From Breviolum minutum Mf 1.05b.01 (taxonomy: Eukaryota > Sar > Dinophyceae > Suessiales > Symbiodiniaceae), in the NCBI GenBank assembly GCA_000507305.1, contig DF239788.1, forward strand, positions 1 through 64,000: a stretch of 64,000 nt of DNA, given 5' to 3'. Within the stretch, counting starts at the first letter, position 1. Each line of letters begins with the position of its first letter. Positions 1-9,422 of this stretch are shown piece by piece. Under the pieces are notes generated by a model. It made no database searches and was not told the DNA's origin. It was given only the letters and a program-made list of their open reading frames with translations. The position numbers and the translations under genes are program-made.

Positions 1-120
1 GCAATTAAGAAGGAGAAAAAGAAGACCGCTAATATAAATAATATAAATCATATATACAATTTTAATTATAAATTTTGTATATGTGCGATAAGGTCCGCGT
101 TATACAGTCTTTATCTTAAA
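1..120. other. AT-rich left flank, no gene seen
   Basis: The first 120 bases are strongly A/T-rich and carry no convincing reading frame. The composition changes abruptly at about position 121, where retroelement coding sequence begins. This may be flanking DNA, the truncated edge of the element, or a scaffold join. Confidence 0.5.
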
Positions 121-323
121 GCATGTTTCTACCTTTTGTAGATTCTAAAGATCCGTTCGTATATCCAAAGTGCGAAGCAACATACAGGTTTGCCATTGGG
201 CTGGTTGTTGAAGGGAAATAANGCACGTTTCTACCTTTTGTAGATTCTAAAGATCCGTTCGTATATCCAAAGTGCGAACCAACATACAGGTTTGCCATTG
301 GGCTGGTTGTTGAAGGGAAATAA
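121..323. repeat. 101-bp tandem duplication around a single N
   Basis: Positions 121-221 and 223-323 are nearly identical 101-bp copies, differing at about two positions, with one undetermined base (N) at 222 exactly between them. Both copies encode the same retroelement peptide, containing FVDSKDPFVYPKCE. An N flanked by near-identical copies is typical of an assembly join that failed to merge overlapping ends, so the duplication is probably not real. Confidence 0.9.
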
Positions 324-513
324 GATTGCCTCCTGGGGAGTTTGCGATGTTTGGAAGTAAGGTCTTGGCTGAGATTCCAAAGTCGGTTGAACAATTGAAC
401 CCCAATTTCACTCGGTTTGTATCGGCTTGTTATCTTCATCCGCAGTTTTCATCCTGTGGGAGTCTGGTGCTTGCTAGGATCCGGTTAAGGATGAATTAGT
501 ACCCAAAATATTT
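223..513 (+). pseudogene. Copia pol, N-terminal fragment (frameshifted)
   Basis: This stretch encodes the part of the polyprotein upstream of the reverse transcriptase. The first frame contains FVDSKDPFVYPKCE and stops at a TAA about position 321. It resumes in another frame from about 324 with LPPGEFAMFGSKVLAEIPK and continues to about 480. There a single-base shift moves the reading to DPVKDELVPKIFVAKSL, which runs into the long reverse-transcriptase frame. The amino-acid sequence is continuous in sense across both shifts, so these are indels in one old gene. The matching integrase catalytic core is not present to the left. Confidence 0.65.
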
Positions 514-2574
514 GTGGCCAAATCCTTGAAGTTGGTTTTTCCGATTGAATTGGATTTTGAGTCGGGAATGTTTGTGGTATTGAAACTAAAAGGGGAAGAG
601 GGTCCAAGGGCTTTGGATTTTGATCGGTCATTGCCGAGTGACGTGTCGAGAGTGCTTCCGAGCAACCAGGGCGTGTCTTTGAAGTGTCCCTCAAGTGGAC
701 CCCCAAAGGAATTTATTGATCGATATGGGATTTCTCCAGACTGCACGGCATGTCAGTCGATTGATGAAATTGGGACTAGGAATGGGTTTTCACATTCAAA
801 GTCATGCTATAGACGGTATGAAGATTGGCTTAGAACCCAGGTTCAAGGTCAAGAGGTTAGTGAACCGGTTGTGCGTGACTCTTTAGGGGAAGCGTTGGAA
901 GAGTATGCGCCTAGTACCCCAGAAGAAGAGGTTTTGTTTAAGGATGGGGACCCTGAAGCGGCTGTGCCGCCTCCTCCTAAAAGGGTTAAAACCCGTCACT
1001 GTCCAGCCTGCGAAACAGGTATGAATGTTCCAGGTATTCGACATACCAAAGATTGTGTTAAACGGAATAGGTCGCTTGTAGAGGAACCTGCCATTTCTGG
1101 CTTGCCCGAGGATGAGGTTCCTATGATTGATCAGAACGATGATCAGAAACCAAGTGAACCTGAGGGCTTGCCAGTAGGTCATGATCTTGCACATGTTCCT
1201 GATATGGAGGTCGATGGACCTGAGTACATGGATACTGAGGTTGCCATGACTAGTCGTAACATGAAACGGGAATCTGACGTTCCTTTAGAGAATTTGGAAG
1301 ATGAAATTAGACGAGAAACGGAAACGGATCGTCAAAAGATGAGTCATGTTTTGTCTAGCATGGTATCGGCCGCTTTCGGGGTTTCAGACTATGTTCCACT
1401 TTCTGACATGTTGGTTGATTCGGTTCAGTTTGCTGCTGAATCTGATTTTGCCGTGATGACATTTGGAAGTCAAAAGATTAAGATTTGGAAACCGTCTTCG
1501 GCGGTTGATGATTCCGACATGTCTGAGTTGCCTGGTGATCAAACTCATGATGGGATGATAAAGGAAGTAGGTAACCTTAGAGATATGGAAGCGGGTGATC
1601 TTATGACTCTAGAGGGTGTGGAGAAACTGAAACGGGAAAACCCTGAGGTGAACTTCAGGACAATTGGGTGTCGGTGGGTAACCACACGGAAAACCGTAGA
1701 TACGGTAAGGTCTAGAATAGTAGTGAAAGACGTAGCAGCAGAGAAAAATATGCCGTCGGCACGTTCTCTGGGTATTTCTAGCCCGACACCTAGTTCGGAC
1801 GCAATGTTTTTGTTGCTGGGGGTTGCAGGGTGTAGAGACTATGCCATAGGCTCGGCAGACATTGCTCAGGCCTTTATGGCGACACCTCTTAGAGTTAGGG
1901 ACGTCATCATTAAACTTCCATTGTCAGTTTCTTCGATGCGGGGCGAAGGGATGTGTATTTGGTTGCGAAAGGCCTTGAACGGTCTTAAAAAATCATCCCA
2001 GGATTGGGTTTATTTCCTTAGCAGTATTGTCAAGAAAGTTGGGACTGGTTTGAATAGTTGTTCACTTGAACCGTGCCTTTTCACCGGTGTACTTCCAAGT
2101 GGGCCGTGTGGGATGTTGTGCTATGTGGATGACTTGCTGCTAATCACCCCGAAAGAGGAAGACATCAATCTGGTTTTTGATCAGATAGGCAAGTCGGTGA
2201 CCTTGAAGAAAACAGGGTTGGTAGGTACCAGTTTGAAAGGGGGTAATCTTCGTTTTCTGGGAAGGGTGATTTCTCGACAGTTGGGTGAATCCTCTGTTCA
2301 AGTATCCCTTCCTTCTGTTTACTTGGATTCGACGTTTGCTGCTTATAATTTGAAGGAAAAAGTAGGTAGCAATAGTCCTCCTGATCTTGGTAGCTATGTA
2401 GAGAACACCGACGGAACCCCACTCTCTCCGGAGAGCTATCAAAGGTTCCGGTCTGCATTAGGGAAGGTAGCATGGCTATCTCAAACGAGACAAGACTTGA
2501 GGGCTTATATTTCGATACTGGCCTGTCAACAGACCACACGGAAGCTGGGCTTCGAGCTCTGTTGCGTTTCCTGA
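514..2574 (+). CDS. Copia reverse transcriptase with two zinc-knuckle-like motifs
   Basis: This is an open frame of 686 codons. Two Cys/His motifs precede the polymerase: CX2C-X13-HX3C at about residues 77-98 and CX2C-X10-HX3C at about 163-181. They are followed by an acidic linker rich in E, D and P. The RVT_2-type reverse transcriptase starts near residue 370 with FRTIGCRWVTTRK. The first catalytic Asp lies in GSADIAQAFMA (about D449), LRKALNGLKKS follows, and the catalytic YVDD box is at about residues 537-540 (nt 2122-2133). The frame ends after RQDLRAYISILA, where copia proteins normally continue into RNase H, so the stop at 2574 is due to a frameshift near 2540. The true start lies upstream; no ATG context supports 514 as a start. 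Confidence 0.88.
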   Translation: MAKSLKLVFPIELDFESGMFVVLKLKGEEGPRALDFDRSLPSDVSRVLPSNQGVSLKCPSSGPPKEFIDRYGISPDCTACQSIDEIGTRNGFSHSKSCYRRYEDWLRTQVQGQEVSEPVVRDSLGEALEEYAPSTPEEEVLFKDGDPEAAVPPPPKRVKTRHCPACETGMNVPGIRHTKDCVKRNRSLVEEPAISGLPEDEVPMIDQNDDQKPSEPEGLPVGHDLAHVPDMEVDGPEYMDTEVAMTSRNMKRESDVPLENLEDEIRRETETDRQKMSHVLSSMVSAAFGVSDYVPLSDMLVDSVQFAAESDFAVMTFGSQKIKIWKPSSAVDDSDMSELPGDQTHDGMIKEVGNLRDMEAGDLMTLEGVEKLKRENPEVNFRTIGCRWVTTRKTVDTVRSRIVVKDVAAEKNMPSARSLGISSPTPSSDAMFLLLGVAGCRDYAIGSADIAQAFMATPLRVRDVIIKLPLSVSSMRGEGMCIWLRKALNGLKKSSQDWVYFLSSIVKKVGTGLNSCSLEPCLFTGVLPSGPCGMLCYVDDLLLITPKEEDINLVFDQIGKSVTLKKTGLVGTSLKGGNLRFLGRVISRQLGESSVQVSLPSVYLDSTFAAYNLKEKVGSNSPPDLGSYVENTDGTPLSPESYQRFRSALGKVAWLSQTRQDLRAYISILACQQTTRKLGFELCCVS

Positions 2575-3038
2575 TGGGAGATCGGAATGTGGCGGTTCGT
2601 TTGCCTGCAAATGGATCGGCTTTGAAGCCAGGTGACCAGTTTGATGGCCAGGTGCATCTTGTCTGTTATTCAGATGCTTCGCATGCGCCACTGCGTGTGA
2701 CGAAACGTCGAGGAATTTCTGGTGGGGTGTTATCTGTGTTTGGATCCGTGGTGAAAACCCTAAGTAAACATCAACAAATGATCTCTTTGAGCTCTATGGA
2801 GAGCGAGTTGTTTGCTTTACAGCATGTTGCGCAAGAGATGTCAAGCTTAGGACGTATTGTTGCTAGGGTCCTTAGGTCCTTTGGTGAAACCAGTTTGCAG
2901 GAGATTCCAGGGGTTTTGTTTTCGGATAGCGAGTCATCCCTTAAGTTGCTTCGCAACATGGACGTGCCAAGGCGTTCACGCCATCTTGAAATCAGGATCG
3001 AATGGTTGAAGGGACGTGTTGAGGACAATAAAAATTGA
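2535..3038 (+). CDS. Copia RNase H domain (continuation of pol)
   Basis: In the frame that takes over from the reverse transcriptase, the protein continues with GLRALLRFLMG and then shows the copia RNase H signature: the first acidic residue in VCYSDASHA, the Glu in SLSSMESELFALQ, an Asp in LFSDSESSLKLL, and the basic RRSRHLEIRIEWLK near the end. A frame break in a run of five A at about 3030-3034 ends this frame. The adjoining frame continues in sense with EFRKGCDNPSDLLTKCL, the conserved end of copia RNase H. The domain is recognisable but this copy cannot make an intact polyprotein. Confidence 0.85.
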   Translation, partial: HTEAGLRALLRFLMGDRNVAVRLPANGSALKPGDQFDGQVHLVCYSDASHAPLRVTKRRGISGGVLSVFGSVVKTLSKHQQMISLSSMESELFALQHVAQEMSSLGRIVARVLRSFGETSLQEIPGVLFSDSESSLKLLRNMDVPRRSRHLEIRIEWLKGRVEDNKN

Positions 3039-3770
3039 TCCTGGAATTTCGAAAGGGATGTGACAACCCCAGTGATTTGCTGACAAAATGTTTGGGGTCT
3101 GCTGCTTTTGGTTATCACAGGGATTCCCTCGGCTTTGAAGTGATGAGTGGACCTATTTACACACTTTCTGATCTAGGCCGTGCGTTCATGTTTGTGGAGA
3201 TTTGTTGCAGTGAAAATTCCTCCATTTACCGTGTTTGCAGAAAATTGGGAATTCATTACGTTGGTGTCACTGAAAGAATGGAATATGATTCAACGTTTCA
3301 GAAAGTGAACGAACATGTGGAAAGCATGAATGTGAAGAGTGAAGACATTTGTTCATGTGTCAAGTCCATGTTCGTCAGGGTCACCCCTTAAACGTTTTGG
3401 GGATGGTGAGCCAAAGGACTGGGACTGGTATGACTTGTTTCCGAAAGTTGAGCGGTATTTGAAGCTAGGTGATGCAAACAGTTTTGAATTGCCATGGAAC
3501 AATGATATTTGGAATTTCGCACTATGTCAAAAGACTTTGAAGAATGCTGGACACAATTATCACACTAAGGAAGATGGTAAACCTGTTGGTAAATGTCTGG
3601 GTTTTTCATCCAACTCGAAGGTTTTCATTGAAACATTGAAACGGTTTTCAACTTGTGACTGCTCGGAACATGCAAGCTTCGAAGAAGTTGTGTGGAGTGA
3701 AACTGCCTTTTACACTGAATTTCTTGCAAAGGCAATGATTCAAGGTGCCAAGAGAGCTTTGAGAGCCTAG
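3039..3770 (+). CDS. Extra C-terminal domain, methyltransferase-like
   Basis: Beyond RNase H, where copia polyproteins usually end, coding continues for about 240 codons across one frameshift near 3350, ending at TAG 3768-3770. The domain begins near 3187 with FVEICCSENSSIYRVC, which resembles the glycine-poor SAM-binding motif I of cytosine methyltransferases. About 50 residues later comes VSSPCSSGSPLKRFG, which has the Pro-Cys pair and spacing of catalytic motif IV. The rest contains DWDWYDLFPKV, SFELPWNND and CDCSEHASFEEV. I cannot identify the remaining DNA-methyltransferase motifs with certainty. From memory, retrotransposons carrying cytosine methyltransferases have been reported in some eukaryotes, dinoflagellates among them. 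An unrelated class I fold is the alternative. Confidence 0.55.
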
Positions 3771-4100
3771 GATGTTTTGGGGCCGGTTTTTGGTTAGGTT
3801 TGAATTTTGGGGTTCAGAACTGACCGGAGAAGGTCCCACTCCGGTGGGCGAAAGTATAGGCATGAATTTGCATGTATTTGCTTGGATTTTTGCGATTTGT
3901 GAATTTTGCGAATTTCCTTTGAAAGGAAGGTTCCATTTTGCTTTTTGTTTTGGACACACCTAGGTCTCTTAGAGACCTGGCGGATTTCGAACAAGCAAAC
4001 TGAAACAGCTGGCACGACTGCTGCTTGTTGCTTTAAAGGCACTCCGAGTAGCTCACTGTTGGTTGCTGGTTGACACTTTTTACTCACGTAGTCAGTTGCC

Positions 4101-4743
4101 ATGGATTCTCGTGAGTTAGCTGAGTTGCAGCGTCTCATGAAGAAGGCTTCGGATGCTGGTTTGATGGATGGTGGTAAAGTGCAATCTACCTTGACTCAGG
4201 GTGGTGGTAAGACTCAGTCGATCTCATCTGCTGGTGCCGTGACCGGTGCCATGACCGATGCTTGTAAGCGTCGTAAGAATGAACCAGAGATGAGCTCAGA
4301 TTCGGAATCGGATGCAACGGTTGGGCGAGCTTCGGATAGTCCAGCCATTGACAACCAGGCCAGGTATGTGACTGAGGGTGACACCGTGAGTGCCAAGCCT
4401 ATCAAGAAAGAGAAAGGTGATATGAGTGGTGCTGTGAAGACTCCGGATGCTTCACATGTGCGTCACATTGACAAGAGTATTGCTATTCCTACAGGAGTGG
4501 CTGACTTCAAAGAATGGAGCCAAACCGTCATTGTGATGGACAAGTATGCAGATATGAATTGGTCGTTCTCAGAGCTCCTTGCGGTTGCTGAGAAGGATCC
4601 AAAGGCCATGCGTTATGTCACCTGGCTGATTGGCACTTATATAAGTCAAGGATCCTGAGAATCAAGCTGAGGACTTTGGCACGTTTGCACGTGCTTGTGG
4701 TTTGAAGCCCAAGACCAAGGGATACCAAAGGAAGACCAAGTAG
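4101..4743 (+). CDS. Second ORF downstream of pol (gag-like or accessory)
   Basis: An ATG at 4101 opens a 185-codon frame, about 330 nt after the pol stop. The N-terminal half is low-complexity and acidic or Ser/Thr-rich (MSSDSESDATVG); a basic IKKEKGD follows. The C-terminal half is a compact domain with DFKEWSQTVIVMDKYADM and FSELLAVAEKDPKAMRYV. The frame stops at 4656-4658, but a one-base shift continues the sense as DPENQAEDFGTFARACG to TAG 4741-4743, so the protein was originally about 213 residues. I do not recognise the family. It may be a gag-like protein of this element, an accessory protein, or part of a second element. Bases 3771-4100 before it look non-coding. Confidence 0.6.
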
Positions 4744-4862
4744 ATCCTTGTGGGATTTCAGTGGTGATCTTTCTGATTGAATGGCTCCGGCCATCTTCTA
4801 TCTGCAAGCATTACCGATAGCTATATGCATGTATTGTTGCGATGTCAAACAAAGAATTTCAT

Positions 4863-4993
4863 TGGTTTCTGATAGTCTCTGGGTCACTTCGGTGGTGCTG
4901 ATACGCTTTGGGTTTCCATTGAATTTGACATGACCATCTCGTGGTTTCTGATAGTGTCAGGGTCACTTAGGCTGACGCGCTTTGGGTTTCCAC
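4863..4993. repeat. Two diverged direct repeats, about 78-bp period
   Basis: The block TGGTTTCTGATAGT...GGGTCACTT...CGCTTTGGGTTTCCA occurs twice, at about 4863-4920 and 4943-4993. The copies differ by substitutions and one short deletion. They lie in the non-coding part downstream of the second ORF and may be 3' UTR or LTR repeats of the copia element. Confidence 0.75.
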
Positions 4994-5549
4994 ACTTTGA
5001 ACTCATCGTATTTTCTGGACTTTGTCATCACGATGAGTTGCTGTAAGGTAGCTGGTTGAGTTGATATGCTGGAATTCACTATACGTACAATACGATAGTT
5101 CAACACTGGATGGACGAATCTCACATCGAAAGGGGGTGAGGAAGTTTGGATATTCGGAGCATTGTGTTTATACTGGTGCGATGTTGAGCTTCATATGTAG
5201 CCTATTTGGTTTCTGGGAATTCATTGTCTGGAGCGGATGTTTTCGGAGATGCATTTTCTGGTATTCCTGCAATGGGTATTTTCTGGAAGATTGGTTTTTG
5301 GGGAACGTAAGTTTTCTGCCGATTGGTTTTCTGGAAGAGAGAAGTTTTCGGGTGATATGAGAAGCATTGGAAATGCTTCGTGGTGCGTGGAGTGAGTGAA
5401 TGGAATTTGTTTTGGTTTCTAGAGCTTAGGGGCTTTGAAACTGTTTCGAATGGTTTTTACCATGTGCCATGTTTGCCTGTCAGGTGAACTTTTGTGGCGA
5501 TTTGAAGATTTGTTGCATGCACATCCACAATTTGGTAACATCTTGTGTG

Positions 5550-5637
5550 GTGCATTGCTCCCCTCAGTGATGATAGAGAGTCTCAGAAGGCGTTCTGTCA
5601 ATGGTGAGAGACCAAGTCTGAGGGGGGAGCAACGCAC
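5550..5637. repeat. Imperfect hairpin with 18-20 nt arms
   Basis: Positions 5550-5567 and 5618-5637 are inverted complements apart from one substitution and two extra G in the right arm, separated by a loop of about 50 nt. The right arm contains a G-rich purine tract (CTGAGGGGGGAGC) that could act as a polypurine tract for plus-strand priming. The hairpin is the most structured part of the presumed 3' region of the copia element. Confidence 0.75.
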
Positions 5638-5728
5638 TGCTCCTGTCTCTAGTTTGGGTTTGAGATGTTAAGTGGATGTGTGGAGTAGAAGGTTGGAATG
5701 AAGGTTTTGACCTCCTAAGAATTAGTTT

Positions 5729-5810
5729 GGGAATGGAGTTTCCTTAAACCGAATGCCTCGGCATTCATTTGGAATAGAGTTTCCGTGTTTGAATGCTCCT
5801 TTGCATTCAT
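5729..5810. repeat. Tandem 40-bp unit, each with a GAATGC/GCATTC hairpin
   Basis: Two units, 5729-5768 and 5771-5810, each contain a GGAATRGAGTTTCC box followed by a small hairpin with stem GAATGC/GCATTC (5751-5766 and 5791-5808). The stem is kept while the loop changes, which hints that the structure matters. About 500 nt without clear coding potential surround these units. Confidence 0.75.
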
Positions 5811-6198
5811 GAAGCTTTGCTTTGTATAGCTTGGCTCAGATGCGTCACAAGAGCTGAGAACAAACAAGTAATGCTAGAAGTAGCATATACTTAAAGACTG
5901 AAAGACAGCCATCCTCCTTGGTTGGTTCGTGTTCGTGCGTCGAGCAAAAGGTTTGCTGGAGAAGTGATTTGGAGTGGTTGTGCCTTGGGGTTCAACGAAA
6001 CTTGTTTTGGGTTTTGTGTTTTCGCATCTCTAGCAACTTCAAAATAGTTCACCGACCATGCTACGAGCCAGATCGACACTCGCTCCAAAAAAAAAAAGCG
6101 ATCCGAGCTATGAATGACATTCTCATCAGTGTCTCCATAGGTGAGTGAGTTACAGACATCTCTCTTGACTCTCTTGCTTGCCTGAGCGCTTTAATAGG

Positions 6199-9100
6199 TG
6201 TCCCATGTTGTAGCAACTGAAATGGACGGGCATCTTCCATCCCTACAAACTTTGGTGACGGTTCGCAATCTTGGTAAGAGTTTGGTGGCCCAACTTGAAT
6301 CAGAGAGCAAGCCTCCACTACACTGCTTGAAATAAGAGACCGCTTCTGACACAAGGAGTTTAGCTTCAAGCTTAAAAAAGTTGTTTTTTTCCCACCCCAG
6401 CATGACTCCGAGGCATCCACTAAGTCGGTACAGTGCACGGGCTTAGAAGAACTGGGGGTGGCAGGAGCCACCAAAAAGAAACAAGGTCATCCAGATCCAA
6501 AAAGAATCCAAGGAAACCCATCACAAAAACACTTCGACTGCATCACACCAGGAAAGGAATGAAAGCAGTACGAGGCAAGTCAAACATTGCCAAACGAATG
6601 AAACATAGGGTGAAAAAACCCAAAAAGACAACGAACTACCCAACTATCGATCCGAGCAAGAAGAGTCGGTCAGAGCCGTGATCAAGTTAACACGGAGTAA
6701 TCGATCCAGCCTGATCGTACGAACCTTCATAGCATCGAAACATGTCATCACGATGTGACAGATTGATAAGGAGGGAAAGAGTCCGATCCTAAAAGCTCGG
6801 ATCAATGTGGATGGCAATTGGCTCACTTTGGACACAAGGATCTTTGATCATTTTTTTCCTGAACTGTACAATGGCATCTCTATGATGTTTTCACACAGAA
6901 AGCTTCCACCATGGGAAGTTGTACAGGAGGTTGAGAAATAGCTGGATTCCCATCTGAACCCCATTGTTAATACATTCTCAGCAAACCATAGATTGGAAGT
7001 TCGTCTCAAAGCTTCAGCGGTAACTTTACCAGATGCTGTTCCAATCACATCACCAGCGGCATCTTTGCCAAGATACACACCTTTCTTCACATTGGCTGCG
7101 CTTGCCTGCTTTTAGAGAAGTTTGCCACCTGTCACTGTCTGAAATAGTGATCTTCAAAGATGCGTGTACATTGAATCTGCAACCATGCTCTAACGTTTCG
7201 AAGCATACGACTGATTCACGTCTTCGCTCATGTCGCTGTTGCAGTATTTTCACCTATACTGGGCGGCTTCTGTTCTTGCGGCTCGGAACCGATTGAAAGC
7301 ATGAAGCAGCTTCGTATGTATCGCTTGCACCAAGACTTGTGTGTCAGAAGGAAGGCGTTACTGTCATTAACAAGGCCTTTCGCAGGACGTTGCAAGACAC
7401 TCTGCAGAAGTTATGTGACAAGTTCCCTTCTCCCTCCGGTCAACCCTTCCTTTGGATCTTCTCTTTCTGCATTTTGCACGACATATACCCAAAAACCGCT
7501 TGCAGTCTGAAAAGTACAGGGGACGATGCTGACTGTCAGCAACTCTCCTACTTTTGCACTAGTCTGCACGTCGGAAAGTCTACAGAAGGTGGACTCCCAC
7601 AAAAAACCAGCAAAGAAGCCTCGAACATGAACTTTCTTTGCTCAAAAGGCATCTGCGAACTTTTCTATAAAGCTGAACACACTGGAACCTGACTGGAGAC
7701 ATATATTTCCAATGCTTGTATTGGACGGAATTTGTCCTACTGGAAGTCGATTAGGCAATCTGCCTAAAACAGTTGCTCTACAGCCCAACGCACTGCATAA
7801 AGTTGTGTCTAGGTGCTTGACAGGGACAGTATTGTCCCCCAGCTACTGTATCTCGTAGCCAGATTATTGGACGAAGATCCCTTTCTCTCTCCCTCATCTA
7901 TGCTGCAGTTTGCTGGGGTGCTATCATGACTGACTGTTGGCGTTGTTCCACGTACTGCGCTTGCTGGCCATGCGCCAAGCAGATGTGCTTTCACACTAGC
8001 TGAAGCCAGCAGGTCTGGCTGGGCGGCAGAACTGGCTCTTGATCTTGTCTAGCAGTGTCCGAGTCTTCCATTGACCTACAAAGCAGTGATTGCAGTAAGA
8101 TACCCTCAGCTTGATGATGAGGTCATCCCATCTTTTGACGTTCGCCCTTTGATCTCATAAGTCGCATTAAGAGCTGACTCACTTGGCATCTCCCACAAGG
8201 ATGAGGAATTCTGCTCAACTTCCCGACGTCCGCAGCTGGAACGGCTGGTAAGTACCCCTCTGCAGCTCTCGTTCAGATCTACCAGGAACCAGATGCAGTG
8301 TTTGCTAAACTACGAAGGTTACGTTTGATTATTATTGACCTGTTGCATCCCAGGCGAGATGCTTTGCCAGCAGAAAAGTACATCTATCAACAGATGATTG
8401 ATTTCCGAGAGGGACGAGTGTCGAGTACCACTCCGATTCCTCTTGTAAGTTCCTGTGTTTGTTCAATCTATCTGACCGGTTGTGCCAGTGGAATCCGACA
8501 GAAGAAATCATTTAGTGTTGTAATTGTGCACCTTCCCTAACGTCATCACAAGAACTGCGCGATCATATGGACATTGGTTGATCTTGCCCTATCAGAGGGT
8601 ATGATTCCCTTATGGTCTCTGCTACGTGAATTGGTTGAGACTGTCAACCCTGCTAGTCGGACGTTGAAGATATGATGGACTGTTTCACTCACCGGTTGAG
8701 TCTAACCGTCTTATCTTTGACAGCGAATGTTGACCACGCCTGTACGAAGGCAGAACGTGACTCCTGTCGAAGATGTTCAATGGAGGAGCATTGCCATATT
8801 TTTTGCACCCATAATGAAAAAGCTCAAGGCAATATCGGTCGTAGCAACTCTTATCCTGTTGACGAATTAAAACAATTAATAATAAACAAACAGAAGCTTC
8901 AAGAAGCAAAAACCTCCAACCCAAAAAATCACAACACAAGCGGAAACTCCTAGGTAATATCTACAAGTGAAAACTGCGGTGAAACTCTACGCTCAATGTC
9001 ACTGAGCTCTCGTACGCTCCTTTACCATGTGGCCTCTGGGAGAGCAAGACACGATGTTGGTATAAAAATGAATGTATCAAGTGCACGCCGTCAAGAATGC

Positions 9101-9350
9101 TGGATTCATATCATGTTTAGATCTTCGTTCATCTCAGTCACCATAGAATTGTTTTTGAATCTGTGGCGCATTTCATGACCTCTCTGTCTTTGACACACTG
9201 GACCTCGGAGCCAATTCATTTGCTTCTGCTGCTACTCCGAATGCTGTCAACACACTTTTTAGTGATGACTTGTCGACCTTTCAAATTTCATCAATTCGTC
9301 GACTTGGTGAAGGATCAACAAAGACATCAAAAGCGCATCCTGGCAGGCGC
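6199..9350 (+). pseudogene. Broken coding relic of an unrecognised protein
   Basis: For about 3 kb the + strand reads as protein-like sequence broken by single stop codons and frame changes. From 6199 to about 7110 one frame runs with stops near 6333, 6446, 6608, 6757 and 6940. It includes RSEQEESVRAVIKLTRSNR, RINVDGNWLTLDTRIFDHFF and NTFSANHRLEVRLKAS. Other frames carry on with INKAFRRTLQDTLQKLCDKF (about 7370), LTYKAVIAVRYPQLDDEVIP (about 8075), YPSAALVQIYQEPDAVFAKL followed by EKYIYQQMIDFREGR (8253-8440), LWSLLRELVETVNPASRT (about 8610) and AFHDLSVFDTLDLGANSF (about 9171). The family is unknown to me. It could be an old retroelement or viral polyprotein, or a dead host gene; some breaks could be unseen introns. 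Confidence 0.4.
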
Positions 9351-9422
9351 TGACGGTATTTGGAACCCTTGCTGGTAGAATTGATTTATGTTTGTTTTTG
9401 TTGGTTTTCTTTTATTTTGTGT

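Larger units (their letters stand above)
121..5910 (+). mobile_element. Degenerate Ty1/copia-type LTR retrotransposon
   Basis: The order integrase-side fragment, reverse transcriptase, RNase H fits the Pseudoviridae/copia layout. The element is 5' truncated: no gag, protease or integrase catalytic core and no 5' LTR lie in the window. It has at least five frame breaks, near 324, 480, 2540, 3033 and 3350, so this copy is dead. After pol comes a second ORF (4101-4743), then hairpins and short tandem repeats up to about 5.9 kb that may belong to the 3' untranslated region or LTR. No second LTR copy was found, so the right boundary is a guess. Confidence 0.8.

Noticed and set aside
5668-5910. Copia 3' LTR delimited as TGTTAAG...AAGACA
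   Set aside because: The TG...CA ends are tempting, but no matching 5' LTR is present and the purine tract is not directly adjacent, so the boundary cannot be supported.
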